NCBI GenBank assembly: GCA_029378245.1
Contig: JARKIF010000186.1
Span: 1-60,760 of the forward strand
Reading direction: 5' to 3'
Origin: Roridomyces roridus
Taxonomy: Eukaryota; Basidiomycota; Agaricomycetes; Agaricales; Mycenaceae
Length of the DNA: 60,760 nt
Positions within the stretch are counted from its first letter, which is position 1, and each line of letters starts with the position of its first letter. Positions 44,302 to 56,777 of the stretch are shown here, piece by piece. The notes beneath the pieces were generated by a model. The model made no database searches. It had not been told where the DNA came from and saw nothing but the letters and a program-made list of their open reading frames with translations. The translations under genes and the position numbers were made by a program.

Positions 44302-46267
44302 TTTGCTGCTGCTGCTATCTTGTTCTGGCTCTCGCATCGGTGCGTCCTCTGTGCTCTCTTTCCAACCCTGTTACTGACAAGCAAAAACAGCATATGTACT
44401 ACATTCTTCTTGACCCACCTACGAGTACGATTCCTCTCTTCTGTCGCATTAATCGATTGCCGCAAGTACACGCATAAATTATTATATTCGTCACCACCAA
44501 ATCAATTGCTTTCTGTCTGCCCATTCGTCTCTCTCTGTGCTTCTGAGAATTGGCGTGCATACGTGTCGCTGTCTGCATCTGTCTTGTGTCTCTGCAACGA
44601 CGACTTGTCTGCGGCCTGTCAGAACTTGTCGCTCTTTCTCCATTATTCTCACAGACACCGACCGGGCTCTTTAAAAATTGTGGCACCCGAAAAAAAATCG
44701 AAATGGGAATCCAAAAACGGACAGGTACGTAACAAATAATAATTGGAAATTTGACTGACGATCATGATCGGAGCGACAGGCAGGATCGATCGATCGGGGA
44801 GAGGGAGCGGGTGTAATACAAAAAGGAAATCGGTTGTTTTTTTTCACGTTTTTTTTGCCGAGTGTTGCATGCGTACGTACTGATGATGTGGATCGGGGTG
44901 GGTGTGGGGCGTTTGAGGAGGCTTGAACTAGGCACGGAGAATCGAATCGAGTATAATTATAATTAACCTTTTTCAGCATGCAACGTGTGGGTAGCAATTG
45001 CCGGGACAGACACGCTCAAGGTTATTAGTTGACCTCAACTTGCTGGCTTTTATTAATACCTGTCTTGTCTGTCTGTTAGACGCGCAAGGTTCAAGCTAGG
45101 TTGCCTCGACGACCGAATGAGTAAAGACGTCACTTCGAAGGAAGGAAGGAAGGAAGCATTGAAGCCGTCGGGGAAGGAAAGAAGTGAGCGGGCGGGTCTG
45201 GACCGTAAGTAATCACCGAAACGAATTACTTGCAACTCATTTAGATTAGATTAGTTAGAGTAACCTTGAGGCTGGCTGGCTGCCCTCGCACGCGTGGATT
45301 GAGGAAGGCAGGGAGTTCGATCGAGCCCGGATCCACTAGATACATGCATATGGCCATGCTCCGGGACGGGGATGAGGAGGAGCCTGAGCGGCTGCAGGCG
45401 GAAGTAGCCAGCCAACGCGGGGTATTGGGTTCCAAATTAAATAAGAAGAGGAAGAGGAAGGTCGAGAACCAGAACCAGGCCCCGGTACCTGAGACGTGAT
45501 TTGGTGTACGTACGTACGTACGTGCATGTGCCTACCGATTTTTTCCAGGGCTTCAACTTGACGCTTGGTGTCTTAGAACATCGACCACCCGGGAAGACGT
45601 CTCATCTCCGAAACCAGCAAGACACTTGATACTAGGTAGAAGAGTTGGAAGAAGAACTCGAACCACGTTCAACCTGGAAGGGGATCGATTCTGAATCCAG
45701 ACCCAGGCACCGTCCCTCGCACTTGCTTCTTCGCATCTTGCATCTTGAGCTAGCGCTTCTTTCCTCGGATTCCGGGTTCGGATTCGGGTTATCCCAGAGT
45801 TGACCTGGACCTGCCTCCGGAGCTTCTGGACCCATGGTAGTTGAACGTGATGCCAGTCATGCGGCCTTTGAATTCTGAATTCGACGGATGGGATGGGACG
45901 GGATGGGATGGACGGCCCGGTGGCGAGACTCGAGGGTTGTTCATTACCCATGACGGTGGTCAGTTGAATCGACTACGTCGGTGGAGCTCTCAGAGTCAGA
46001 TGCATTTTTTCAACTCACCCACCCCCTGATGCAGCGGGAAGCACGGACGGGAGAAGCCAGTGCGTGTGTGTTTTTGGGTCTTCAGTGCCGGAACGTCGAT
46101 GGAATGCGTGGGATTCAGAGGTACCACATACTACTCATGTATGACGAGTGTGAGCGGTGAGATACGATTTGAATACGATACATACGGAGGGGAGGGAGGG
46201 AGACTCAGCCTGGACCGAATGGCTGCCTGGCAAATTCCGGTTACCAGGCTGACGAGTCGCAATTCAG
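44302..46267. other. gene-poor stretch with microsatellites
   Basis: No gene was recognised. There are poly-T tracts near 44830-44860, GGAA units near 45138-45155, four GTAC-type units at about 45506-45523 and GGGAT units near 45886-45912. Similar GTAC units recur at about 47684-47698. Confidence 0.45.
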
Positions 46268-47414
46268 TCAATGTGTATACGGATGCTTGAGGTTTGCGTT
46301 TCCGATCTTCTTCGAATTCTTCTCTGTGTTCGAGTGATAGATGAAGCGTGAAGCAGAGATGGGAGAGTTGAATAGTACAGTAGCTATAAGCGGAACGGTA
46401 TCATCGGAAGTTCGGAGCCTTTGGGTGGCTTCGAAAACCAGATACTGTGATTCGAGGCGGAGTTCAATTTTACGGGAAATGGGCTCGCCTTGTTCTAGCC
46501 ATGGTGGATGGATTGGGGAGATAGAGGTGCGGAACTTGGCAATGAGCACATTGAACACCCTATCCTGCTCTATGGAGAATAAAGTTTCCCCCAACTGCAT
46601 GGCAAGAATCAAATCAAAGACATGCATACTAACCCTTTTGAATCACACTGATCCTTACTAGCTTTCAATTGCTGGACAGATTCAGTTCAAAGTTGGTTGC
46701 AAGGCAGTGAGTTGTCAGCCTGGCCATGGTTCCAAATTGATATGCAGAATCTGTATTTGATAGGCTCCCTTCCCTCTCCATCGGTGATGCGAGCTCGCAG
46801 TTGTTGTTGTGAATCTATGTCGGTGTAAGATTGAGCGTCGAGTGATTAATGAACCAACGAACGAGTGGTTCCACAGATACATACCAGAAATTGATTCAGA
46901 CAAGTCCGTATACCCCGCGTTGGTGTGCGTTGGATCGCCGAATGGGGAGTATTTAAACTGGTGGCCTCCGTTGACTCGGAGTCCCGTAGCATCATGAGGG
47001 ACGCAGTCGATGAAAAATGCAGCGGTGTACAACTTCGTGGCCAACTCGAGTCCGGCGACGCTGACTGACAAGTTAAAATGCTGGAAATGGTGCACCGTCG
47101 ACTGAGGTACCGGTAGATGTATACAGTACTGCAAAGCATGTTCGAGTCACGATCAAGTTAATTTGAGACTCGGGATTGGATTCATCATCGGCACGGGAGG
47201 TAAAGCTTACCTTGGAACCGATGCTCGACAGGACATTGACAAGTTCCATCCATGGCCAGTTCTTACTCCCGAGCCACCGACAGACCAGCCGATGATGTAG
47301 GGCAAGTCTGAACAAAGCACGGAGCTTGCCAGCCCATAGATTCGGAATCCGAGAAGGGCCACAATCATCATCATGCTGCGGTATTCCAGAATCCGGCGAG
47401 TCTCCAAGTGACAA
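46268..47414 (-). pseudogene. remnant of a spliced gene of unknown function
   Basis: Minus-strand exons are visible but do not form a full gene. An exon from about 47374 (after a CCGCAG acceptor) to 47213 reads LWAGKLRALFRLALHHRLV and WMELVNVLSSIGSK. Its donor (GTAAGC) joins in phase across an 81-nt intron to 47130-46899 or so, reading YCIHLPVPQS, LELATKLYTAAFFID, VPHDATGLRVNGG and YTDLSESISG. A third coding-like block at about 46617-46268 reads LGETLFSIEQDRVFNVLI and PPWLEQGEPI. A short NQLKAS-type piece (QLKASKDQCDSK, near 46680-46640) may lie between. I cannot join the last parts in phase or find a start. The pattern recalls an agaric protein family whose function I do not know. Confidence 0.45.
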
Positions 47415-49332
47415 TGAATTTGACAGAGCGCCGCAGATTGGTACAGCTTAGAGCGGCATTGATCGGTCGGGAGCGGGTGTATCGAGTCAGTGAGCTCCGA
47501 GTGAGTGATTGAATGTCTGCGGACAACCAAAGGATCGCCAGGAGCCGGAATGGAGCGGTCGCGAGCCACCAGGATTAAATATCAACTAGTGGCCAGGGAG
47601 CTGGGAAACTCGTGGAATCCGGGTGATTTTTTTTGCTACCTACCATTGACCGCCTAAAAGTAGTTCGTTTTCAAAGAACTCCAAGTACGTACGTACGTGC
47701 GCTGTTAACGGACATTGAAGACAAGTGCGGCACGGCACGGGAAGGCAAGGCAAGGCGGAGTACATCCAGTCGACCGAGGAACCCAAAGTGCATCCATTCA
47801 GTTGAACCAAATTTGAGTGACCGCCGGAGGTTTCTCCGCGTCGGGAAGTGAATCGGGATCCAGGCGGCGCCGGCGCAAGGTAGATCAGATGCATGTATGT
47901 AGGCGAGTCCAGGCAAGTACCCGTAGGTAGCCGCGGCAGCGTATTGTCGGCAACAAGATGCGACACGGTTGAGGGGCGCGCTAAGCGCTAATCAGGCACA
48001 GTAGTCTGTACCTGGTAACTCAGCGTGGTATCAGATAAAACCGAAACCGCGAGGATATGTGGCGTAGCTGGATCTGTGAGTACGGGCGGGATGGGTATAG
48101 ATTGACTTTGTCCATCGAAGGGCAGCTTGCAATTCCGAGTCCGCCAAAGGCGGCGGGTTGGGAGGCTGTACTTGCGCCACGGTGGCGGCCAACAGTCTGT
48201 TCGTGTTATTGTTGGAACTAACTGAATAGATGACGCCAGCGACCCAGGTTTGGGAAACTACTTCGAATAAAGGTTTAGATTGAGTTGCCGGTGATCTTCT
48301 GGCCCTTGAAAGTTAAACGAAAACAGTTTAGGCTGAGGGTTGGGCCGATACGCGGTAAATCATCGAGTCATGGGAGAGGCGCCTAAGTAGTAAGTACACC
48401 CGCTTGTCATTCTCTTGTGGGAGAGGCACATGGCAGAAACTGGCAGATTGTTTCGATACCCGCTGCAGGCACGACCGAGCGCACAGAGCCGAGGGTAAGT
48501 ATAGGCAAGTATGTTTGTTGTATGTCAGAACATGAAACTCTCGGCTGGATGCAAGCCCGATATGGTGCTTTTGAAGATGCCCCGGTCCGAAGATTATATT
48601 TGAGCGCAGGAACGGGAGATGTCCGGGTCTGTGCTGTGCATGCCCTGGGTATGGCCGGGAGGCCGTACGTGAACCCACAATGAATTGAGAAGAGATCGAC
48701 GACGAGAATAGGTTCGGACAAGGGTTTGGCCCGATGGGGGCTTAGGGGAGTGTGGACCCAGGTTATGGCAGTGGAGAAAGAGTGGTGATATGACTGGAGC
48801 TGGAGTGTGGTTTATGGAAACAGCATGGGGGTAGTCCTGGGGTCGAAGGGCACGGAGTCACGAGGAGGGTGCATAAAAGAGCCCAAGAAGAAGCCAAGTT
48901 CAAACGTTTGTGCCAAGTTTCTTCTGGGCCAGACGCCGTTCTCTGGGAATTTCAGTACCAAGACCAAGTTCAGTGGCTTCCAAGTCGGTATGAGGCCAGC
49001 AGTTATTCCCAGCTAGCAAGAAATTCTCCAATTGAAGTGTTGAGATTGTGGTTCCGTCGAGAGAGTGTTACGTAACAGACGGTTGCCCTACACCACAACC
49101 CTCCAACCGAAACTGTTTGCAGCGGAAAACGTGTGGGCGGCTATAGCCCTTTCCACTGTCCTCCTAGTCTCCTTAGCTTTTGTCTTTAAGCCCGCCCGAG
49201 TCGTCCCGGTCAGTATTCCGTGGTCATACGACCGTATCACCATATCTGACTCCATCTCTGACATTTCCAATCCCGAAACCACCTCAGACCTCATCCTCCA
49301 AGAGCCCTCCCGACGCCACGCCCGCCACCAAC
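47415..49332. other. stretch without a recognisable gene
   Basis: No convincing exons. A short GTAC microsatellite lies near 47684-47698. The right end is the upstream region of the DCN1 gene. Confidence 0.45.
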
Positions 49333-51065
49333 ATGCCCGACCGCAAGATGGAAGATAACATCGCCCAATTCTGCGGTGTCACCGGTGCCTCGTGCGTCCC
49401 CCCATCTTGCTCGCACGAACGCAGAATCCTGATGATATCCGAAGAGTCAAAGAAGCCAAAAAGTATCTGGAAAAGTACAAGCGTGTGGATATCGCTGTGG
49501 ATGCCTACTACGGCGACCCCAGCGCCATCGCCTCTGCGACCCCACAACGCACACCCGCTGCTCCGGCCGCTTCGACTAGCAAGCTGAATGCCCTGTTTGA
49601 CAAGTACAAGGGTGCGTTCTGGCGGGATCCGACTGCAGCCTGCTCACCGACTGTGCGGTACAGATCCCGATGGGACAGAGATCACTGTAGACGGGACGAT
49701 TGCTCTCTGTGCGGACCTAGGCGTGGAGCCCGAAGACGTAGTCCTCCTCGCGGTGGCATACGAACTCAAGAGCCCTCGTGTAGGCGAGTGGGGTCGCACA
49801 GGTTGGGTCGAAGGGTGGAAGGCTCTCGGGTGCGTTTGGCGTCGTCGCGCGCAATATTCTCGACGCTGAATATCTCTACTTCTCTCAGATGCGATTCTCT
49901 CCCCGCCATGAAGACCACCCTCGGCCGTCTGATGACAAAGCTCGGTCAAGACGCCGACTACTTTCACAAAGTCTACACCCGGACATTCGATTTTGCAAAG
50001 TCGGAGGGACAGCGGAGCATCGGTGCGTTTTACCTTCCTCTCCCTGCGTCTTCTCCCCCCTCCTCTGCCTTGCCATCCTCTACTCTCTTTTCTTCTTTTC
50101 ATCCCACTCATCCTGACTCAGGCATCGACACCGCCACGGCCTTCTGGAGTCTCCTCCTCCCGCACGCCATGACCGGCGGCGCGCTGACGCGCATACCCCC
50201 AGGCGACGACAACAACGCGATGCAGGTCGACGCACCGCCGTTTGGCCAGGAGCAGGTGCAGTGGTGGTTTGAGTTTTTGGCGGAGAAGGGCGGCAAGGGG
50301 GTTAGTAAGGATACGTGGAATATGGTGAGTTTTCAAGTCCCTTGATTCTTTTTTCTTTGGTTGGTGGTGAAGCAGGGTGTGCTGCGGAGGCGCAGAAGTC
50401 GGGGGACGATCCTCTTGTCAGTCGCAGATTGGCATGCAGGCTGTCTTTTACTTCTCATGGTGGCTGGAGAGTTGTCGCTCCACCTAATCGGTCCGCAGTG
50501 GCACAGGAGGCGGGTCGCGATGATCCTCCGGCGCTCAGAATCGGGGGCGTCAGATGGTGATGCATTCAATCCTCCCTACCCGCTTGATGCACGCTGGAAA
50601 GTTGTTGTGTGCGAGATTGTCACCCAGTGGTGCGAGGGCGGGGTGCTAAATCCGGTCCTTTTTTTTATCTGTTGGGTGCCCTGCGGCTGCGGCGACTGGT
50701 GATTTTGCTGGCAAAGGGGACGATATCTGCATTGAGTTACCGGCGCACTCCATGTCATGCTCCCGTCGCCGCTTTCGCCGCTGCGGTGTGGGCTCTCGGG
50801 CTTATGATGCAGCGTGCCTTTCCGAGTTTTCGGCCTGGTTTTCAAGTGGCCGCACGCTCTTCGTCAGCCTTATATCTTTCCTCTTTCCTCGCCCCTCCTC
50901 GTGCTCCTTTCTGCCCTCGACGACGCATACTAACACAGCCCACAGTTCTACGACTTTATCCGCAGCATCGACGCGCGGTTCGAGACGTACGACATGGAGG
51001 CTGCCTGGCCGTCTACGATTGATGATTTTGTCGAGTATGCGCGGGAGCGGGTCAAGGCTTCGTAG
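49333..51065 (+). CDS. DCN1: DCN1-like cullin neddylation E3 ligase
   Basis: Six exons (49333-49391, 49445-49611, 49664-49829, 49889-50022, 50122-50324, 50946-51065) encode 282 residues. The N-terminal UBA domain reads QFCGVTGAS...AKKYLEKY...DIAVDAYY (about 10-45). The PONY/Cullin-binding domain has [33 protein letters not shown]...[41 protein letters not shown], then FYDFIRSID and [17 protein letters not shown]. Dcn1 helps transfer Nedd8/Rub1 to cullins and so activates SCF ligases. The length fits the family. Intron 5 is 621 nt, about ten times its neighbours; it keeps a good donor (GTGAGT), a CTAAC-type branch site and CAG acceptor. Confidence 0.9.
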
Positions 51066-54000
51066 CTGCCCGCAGGTGGAGAGAATAAATGTGATTGAAT
51101 CTACTGTGTGAATTTCTTTTTTGTGTAGTACATATATACTAGTTTGTGAATACTAGACGGAGCTTGGAGCCGTTTTTATGTGATTACCAGTGTGTAGGAT
51201 TGAGCGATGAGGCTCGAGTGGATGATGGCGAGAGAAGGACGACTCGGACGAGGTCCGGGAGGGTCCAGAGGCGGGCGAACTCGAAGGCTCGCCATGCGAC
51301 GATGTGCATAGGGACGGGAGCTTGTGTATCGTCGCGGGAGAAGGATGACGATAACTTGGAGCGTGGCTTGCCGCCTGAGGTCTTAAGTAAGGGTGTTTGT
51401 AAGATCCAGGCTATGTCGCGGGTCGCGGCAGAAGTCAGGGTCTACATAAGATCTTGAGGAGTGCGGCGGCTGCATAGCTGCTTAATTGACAGGGAAGGCG
51501 GCGTTGGGACGAAGGCGCTGAGAGATTAAGACTAGGTCCAGGCGGCTACGCCGAGGGGCCGTGGCCAGGTGAAGATCCGGAGAGAAGTGGTTAGGGGAGG
51601 CTTGGACATCCCGGCAAGTATGGTATGGGTGTATGAAGGGCTGACGCCGAAGAGGAGGGAGATGATTCATGAACGAGTCGACAGAGTCGCATATGGATAT
51701 CGGCAGAGTCGGGGCCTGGGGGGACCACTGAGGAGAGAGGAAACGTCTTTCCTCTCCTCGACGACGGAGACACAGTGGCGCACTGCGCCGCACCGAGAGA
51801 AGGGTAATCCCGATGAAATGGGGCGGGGGACCGAACCCGAATGTATGAGCTGTATGAAATCGCAGATTCAATTAAGTGCTTGCTTGCTTACTGCGGGAGC
51901 GGGAGTACGTTAAGTACTCACTGCCAATCTCCCGGCGGCGGGAGGTAGAGGTAGGAAGGAGGTAGCGGGATGTCGGATGAGTGTTGAGCGCTGATTTGCA
52001 ACGCTAGGCCACCGCCGGCGCCTAGAGCTTGTCGAGAGCGGCTGAGCCGGGTAAGCGAGGTAGTGCAGACTGCAGCGCTCAGGTATGGTTGCGCTTGTGG
52101 GAGTATTCTGCAGACCCTCGGCGGATGACGCACGACATAGCGAATCGAAGGTAGCCATGGCGGGTGACGACGGAGATAGGAAAGCAAAGAGCAAAGCAAA
52201 GAAGAAACAATGTTCTCAAGATCAGCCATGCTCGGAAGCACGGCCAGGCTGGAGATAGAAAGATTGAGCAATTCAGATTCGAGGAAGCGATCGGCCGATG
52301 TACATCTCAGAGTCCCGGGCTCAATTGCAGGGCAGGAGAGTTTCAGGGAATGTGAAGCGCAGAAGACATGTAATGCATGTGCCTCGCCAAACCCAGAGTA
52401 ATAGAACGTAGGTGGACAGAAGGGAGATTGCGGGGACCTGTCTCAGCAAGTATAAAAAGGACGGAAGAAGATGTCGATAGCGTACCACGCTGGGTGGACC
52501 TCCAAAAAAGGAGAGACGCGGACCAGGAAGGGGATAGCTTGATACTCCGGACACTTCTTCACTTTTTGGGAGTGTAGAAGAACGATTTCGGAGGCCGAGA
52601 TACGACAGAGCAAGCGCATCCGACAAGTATAGCAATTGGGCCGGCCAAAATTGGTGGGACTCGAGGGTGTTGCTCCGGCGAAATCGTGGCGTGGGTGAAT
52701 CGGGCACGGAGGTCCGCCGGCAGGAGAGAGAGCTAGGAACGAGCACGATGAGCCAGTCCATTGTGCTTTTTTGACAGCAACTGCACCTGATTTGTGACAC
52801 CGGTACGATATCGTGCTAGCTTCTGGCGTAGGGGAAGCGGATGTTGTAGCGAGGCGAAGATCGGCTCCAAGACATAAGGCTGACAGAGGCTCCACTCCAC
52901 CATTATACGGAGACTCCCAGGCAGAGACTGTTTTACATCGGACGCGCGAACGAGGGCGTGTAAAAACAGACACAAGAAGCAGGTATCCGCATCGGGAACG
53001 GGTGCAGTCGCCGCTGAGGGGCAGTCAATTGTCTCGAGAAGAAAGTATATGGGAAAAGAACAAAAAAACGCCGCCAGGGTCCGGGACAGCAGGGAGGAAG
53101 TTTCCGTTTCCGCGACAAGGACGGCTCGCAGGTCCAATCGCCGAGCTAGAATGGAAGATGTTGGCGACGGTCCTGAGTGGCTGAGAAGCTGGATGAGATT
53201 TCGGAGATTCGCAGCCCAGTGACGAAACGCAATGGCATAAGGTGAGCTGCCGTCAGATTTTCTCAGCGGTGGTGCCTGCCTGTGTGGACAATTGGAACGA
53301 TTAAGTGGGTGTAGCGCCTGTCATGATTTATCGCACACACCTTCAGGTCCGACCTATTTGGAACCCATGTTTGGCGAGGCACGCCAGCGGGGACCAGAGC
53401 CTTCGCTGCACGGGTGGGTCGGATCTACAGAGACCGAGGTCTCGCCCGCCATTTGGCAGATCCGTCAGCTCTTCGTAGGTTCCGTTAATTTTGAATCTTG
53501 ATTCTGAACAAGGTAGCACACGAGCCACAACCTCGCCAACAGGAAGTTCGTGCTTGCCGAAATCGAATTCCTTCCGTGCTTGCCGCATATTTCGGAGAGT
53601 GTCGATCAGAGGGCCGGGCCCCGTTAAGGACGTCGAAAGCACTTCGAAGGCCGGCGGACATAGGTCGTGGTCCTGCGAAAAAACTAGTCGTGGGTGGCCT
53701 GATTTTTCCAGTATTGATAAGTTGCGTCAGGCCCAGGACTCCATTATGTATGATCCAGTCCTCAGGCTGACGATATAGATTCGATTTGTGCTTTTCATCA
53801 TGACGTGGACAAGAAGAGATCCACCTGTTAACCTCCTACTCAAGTCTCAAGATCTCAAGGCCCACTGAGATGGGTTGGCCAGCCGCCAGCTGAGAAGATC
53901 AGGCCGAGATTCCGTGTGCGGGACCCGGATGGCAAGCAAGAGCAAAGTCGAAAAGAAGCCGCAATGTCAGCCACCCAGCATAGTCGAGCAGTGGACAGCC

Positions 54001-54743
54001 CTCGTCGAGGAGAAGTTGCCAGGGAAAAGGCCGCAGGCCGCAGAGTCGGCGAAGACGGTACGACCCTGTAAGCTTCAAGTTCTGTACTAGGCCGTCGAAA
54101 CTTCCAGTCGACGAGATGTTTTGGCCTTTGCATCACCAGACTTTCATCGGCTTGAGTTGAGAATCGAGACGGGGTCATGGTGGTCTAATCAAAGATGTAA
54201 GCCGGTGGGAATCAAACTCCGTCAAACTCCGCTCTAACCCCCGTGCGTCAGTCACGTGGCTAACGTCCTCCCGACTTGTTCCCGACTTTCAAGTCGGGTC
54301 CGCGCTTTCTTCATCAACGCTTCATCCGAGCAAGGATATACGGACCGTACAACCGAGGCTGTACTACCTTCGGCTCTCGCCCACTTATGGCCCGCCAAAT
54401 TGCGGCGCCAATAGAGACCTCAGAAAGGACCCGGCGGGTACACTTGGAAATGGTTAGATTACACACGGGAGCAGTTCATATCTCTCTTTCGTGCCTCAAC
54501 CGACTGACTTCGAATGCACGACTGTCTACTCATCGTCGCGTACGAGAAATACTCGACTCCAAGTCGGAAGTCCAATCCATCATCTCCGACTCTAGCAGAG
54601 TTTTCGTCGAGCTACTACACCGCAACTCGGAATTCTATTCTCATACACTGATTTACTTCATGCATGCAGTGCTCGGATGCGGAAAGATAAAGAGGGAGGC
54701 AGGTCACCCACTTACAAGCTTCTTCCCCCCGCCAGCGGCCACC
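51066..54743. other. stretch of about 3.7 kb without a recognisable gene
   Basis: Frames of up to 176 codons exist on both strands (for example 52443-52973 minus), but none has splice context, family motifs or coding-like composition. A small perfect inverted repeat CCCGACTT/AAGTCGGG lies at 54281-54298. The right end is the upstream region of the membrane-protein gene at 54744. Confidence 0.45.
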
Positions 54744-56156
54744 ATGTCCTCGACCTCATTTCCTCCCTCAGACACAGACGGCCAGACACTGTATCATTTT
54801 GGGCTTGACCTCTCGCAGAATACCATTGGTGTTATCTGGGAGAGCATATTTCTCAGTAAGCACCCTATCCACAATTATAATCATGAGTTTAAATCAAGCT
54901 CGCTCAAGGTGCCTACGGCGTTTTCTTTGTCTTGGCTGTATATTCCATCTTGTGAGCCCTCGCATCTCCCGTCGGCGACATCCATCTCATCGCCACTACA
55001 GTCGAAGGGGACTCAAATCTAGGAGCTCGGTCATCATGCTTCTGGTCGTGATCTACCTCTACGCGACATCCGTCACTCTCTGGGCCTTGAATGTCACGAC
55101 TCTGTTCAAAAACATGCATTCCTTGCTTATGGATTACCCCACCATGCCACTTGAAGATCGGGTGGCACAGGCCAACCTCGATGTCGCCAGTCTGGGTGTT
55201 CCGATGGAGGCACTTTTCATGTTTAACGTGCGTTTCAACTTGCTCTCCGTTCGCGCGTTTATTCGATTGGCTTAGATGCTCATCGGAGACAGTGTCGTGA
55301 TTTGGCGAGCGTGGGTTTTATACCCACGAACGCTCTGGGCTGTGTCCGCCCCATGCATCTTGCTCCTCATGTCTTTCAGTAAGTCGCAAATCTGCTGTTG
55401 GATGCTGGCTCATTCAGCCCGCGGCCAGTCTTTACCATCATTGATATTACCTGCTTGACTGGCGCTGGATGGTCGGATCAGACATCCATTTCGAACGGGG
55501 GAGGAGTCTGCTCTCACGCAGAACTTCTTTCGTGGGCGTTCTCCCTGGGAACCAACGCCAGCTGCACCCTCTTGATCGGCCTCAAGGCCTGGTACGTCAA
55601 TTGACCGTATTGTTGCGTCGCTGACACTTCTGTGAAGGCAACACCGAAGGGTTATGAAATCTTTGAATATCACTGGAAATGGGCGTCGAATGTCTGCCGA
55701 CAAAATCCTCTCACTCTTGGTCGAATCTGGGTTTATTTATTGTCTATTCTGGGTGAGTAACACTCCACGACTCGGTACCCAACCGTGGAATTCATAATCA
55801 CCTGGCAGCTCACCCAACTCATCCTCTTCTTCCCCGTGTCCCGGTTTACGCCCCTCATATACGTCTACGAGATGTTCGCCGGCATGGGGGACCAAATATC
55901 GGGGATGTACCCCACTCTGATTATCGTCATTGTTAACCTGCAGCATACGATCTGGGACTCGGACGGCCAGGTGGATTTGAGCTTCAAGGCGGCCCCGGGG
56001 AATACCGATGGGAGTGCGAGCACTATACGATGGGCTTGGCCTTCGCAGCGGAGCGTACCTGTTGCGTTGGAGGATAAGATTGGGAGTAGACTCGGAGATG
56101 AGAGGGGCATTCCGATGGAAGATGTTTCTAAAGCTGGGGCCGTCCGAAATGTTTAG
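54744..56156 (+). CDS. seven-helix-type membrane protein, diverged paralogue
   Basis: Seven exons (54744-54855, 54909-54951, 55002-55227, 55276-55378, 55429-55591, 55638-55752, 55809-56156) join in phase to 369 residues. Exons 2-6 have the same lengths (43, 226, 103, 163, 115 nt) as the gene at 56778-58274, and all intron phases match. Motifs are shared though residues differ widely: RRGLKSRSS, LYATSVTLWALNV, GDSVVIWRAWVLY, CLTGAGW, LSWAFSLGTN, LVESGFIYCLFW, FAGMGDQISGMYPTLIIVIVNL. It has about seven hydrophobic helices and a Ser/Gly-rich tail. This agaric family has no function I know; a receptor role is possible but unproven. The gene is intact, just outside the inverted arm, and in tandem with the arm copy. 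Confidence 0.75.
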
Positions 56157-56777
56157 GTAGTCTGGGTTGAGAACTTTTTGCTTGAAGCAAGTCATGAATC
56201 TTGGGTGTTCCAACTTGGAGGTTGAACGTTGAACATTGAATTTGGTCAGTTGAGAACACATGGGTTTCCCGGTGGTGACGGTGGCGATTCGACGCGGGTT
56301 CAGTGATCTGCTCGGCACGTGGCAGCGGTGAATAGCACCTCCGGGGAAACCTTTATCCTCCCGATTCCTCCGCGTTGCGATCGATTCTGGAAAGCCTCCC
56401 TCCGGGCGTTTCACCTGGTTGACGGCAGTTCGGCCTCACCAACCAGTGCCACTTGACCACCACAACATCGACCTCTGTGAGCGCCTTGGCTGCATTTCTC
56501 GGAGTTCTCCTGCATTCAGCCTTGATTCAGCCAGCTTCTTTTTTTCCCAATACTTCTCAACAGGTTCATCTCTTAATCGTTATCTAGTAATGGATGCTCT
56601 CTCCTCCTAACTGCGCCACTCGGTCCCGTTCTCCTCCCAATCGACGATCTTCCGCGACTTAGGCACCGATTGTGCCTCACAAGACGTGGGTATGGATTAA
56701 CGTTCTGGCAAAGGGGCTCTCCTAATGAACGTGGATGCGGTATATCTTGACCTGCGAAACCCTTGCACCCTTCAGCC

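Noticed and set aside
50361..50702. 113-codon frame inside DCN1 intron 5 as an extra DCN1 exon
   Set aside because: DCN1 proteins run directly from SKDTWNM into the F/LL.F...ID segment, and exons 5 and 6 already join in phase without it.
52443..52973. 176-codon minus-strand frame in the 51-54.7 kb gap
   Set aside because: It has no splice context or recognised motif, its composition is not coding-like, and overlapping frames of similar length occur on both strands.
54281..54298. CCCGACTT/AAGTCGGG inverted repeat as a terminator or another tRNA-Tyr acceptor
   Set aside because: It shares the tRNA acceptor letters by chance only: no D arm, anticodon or T arm is nearby.
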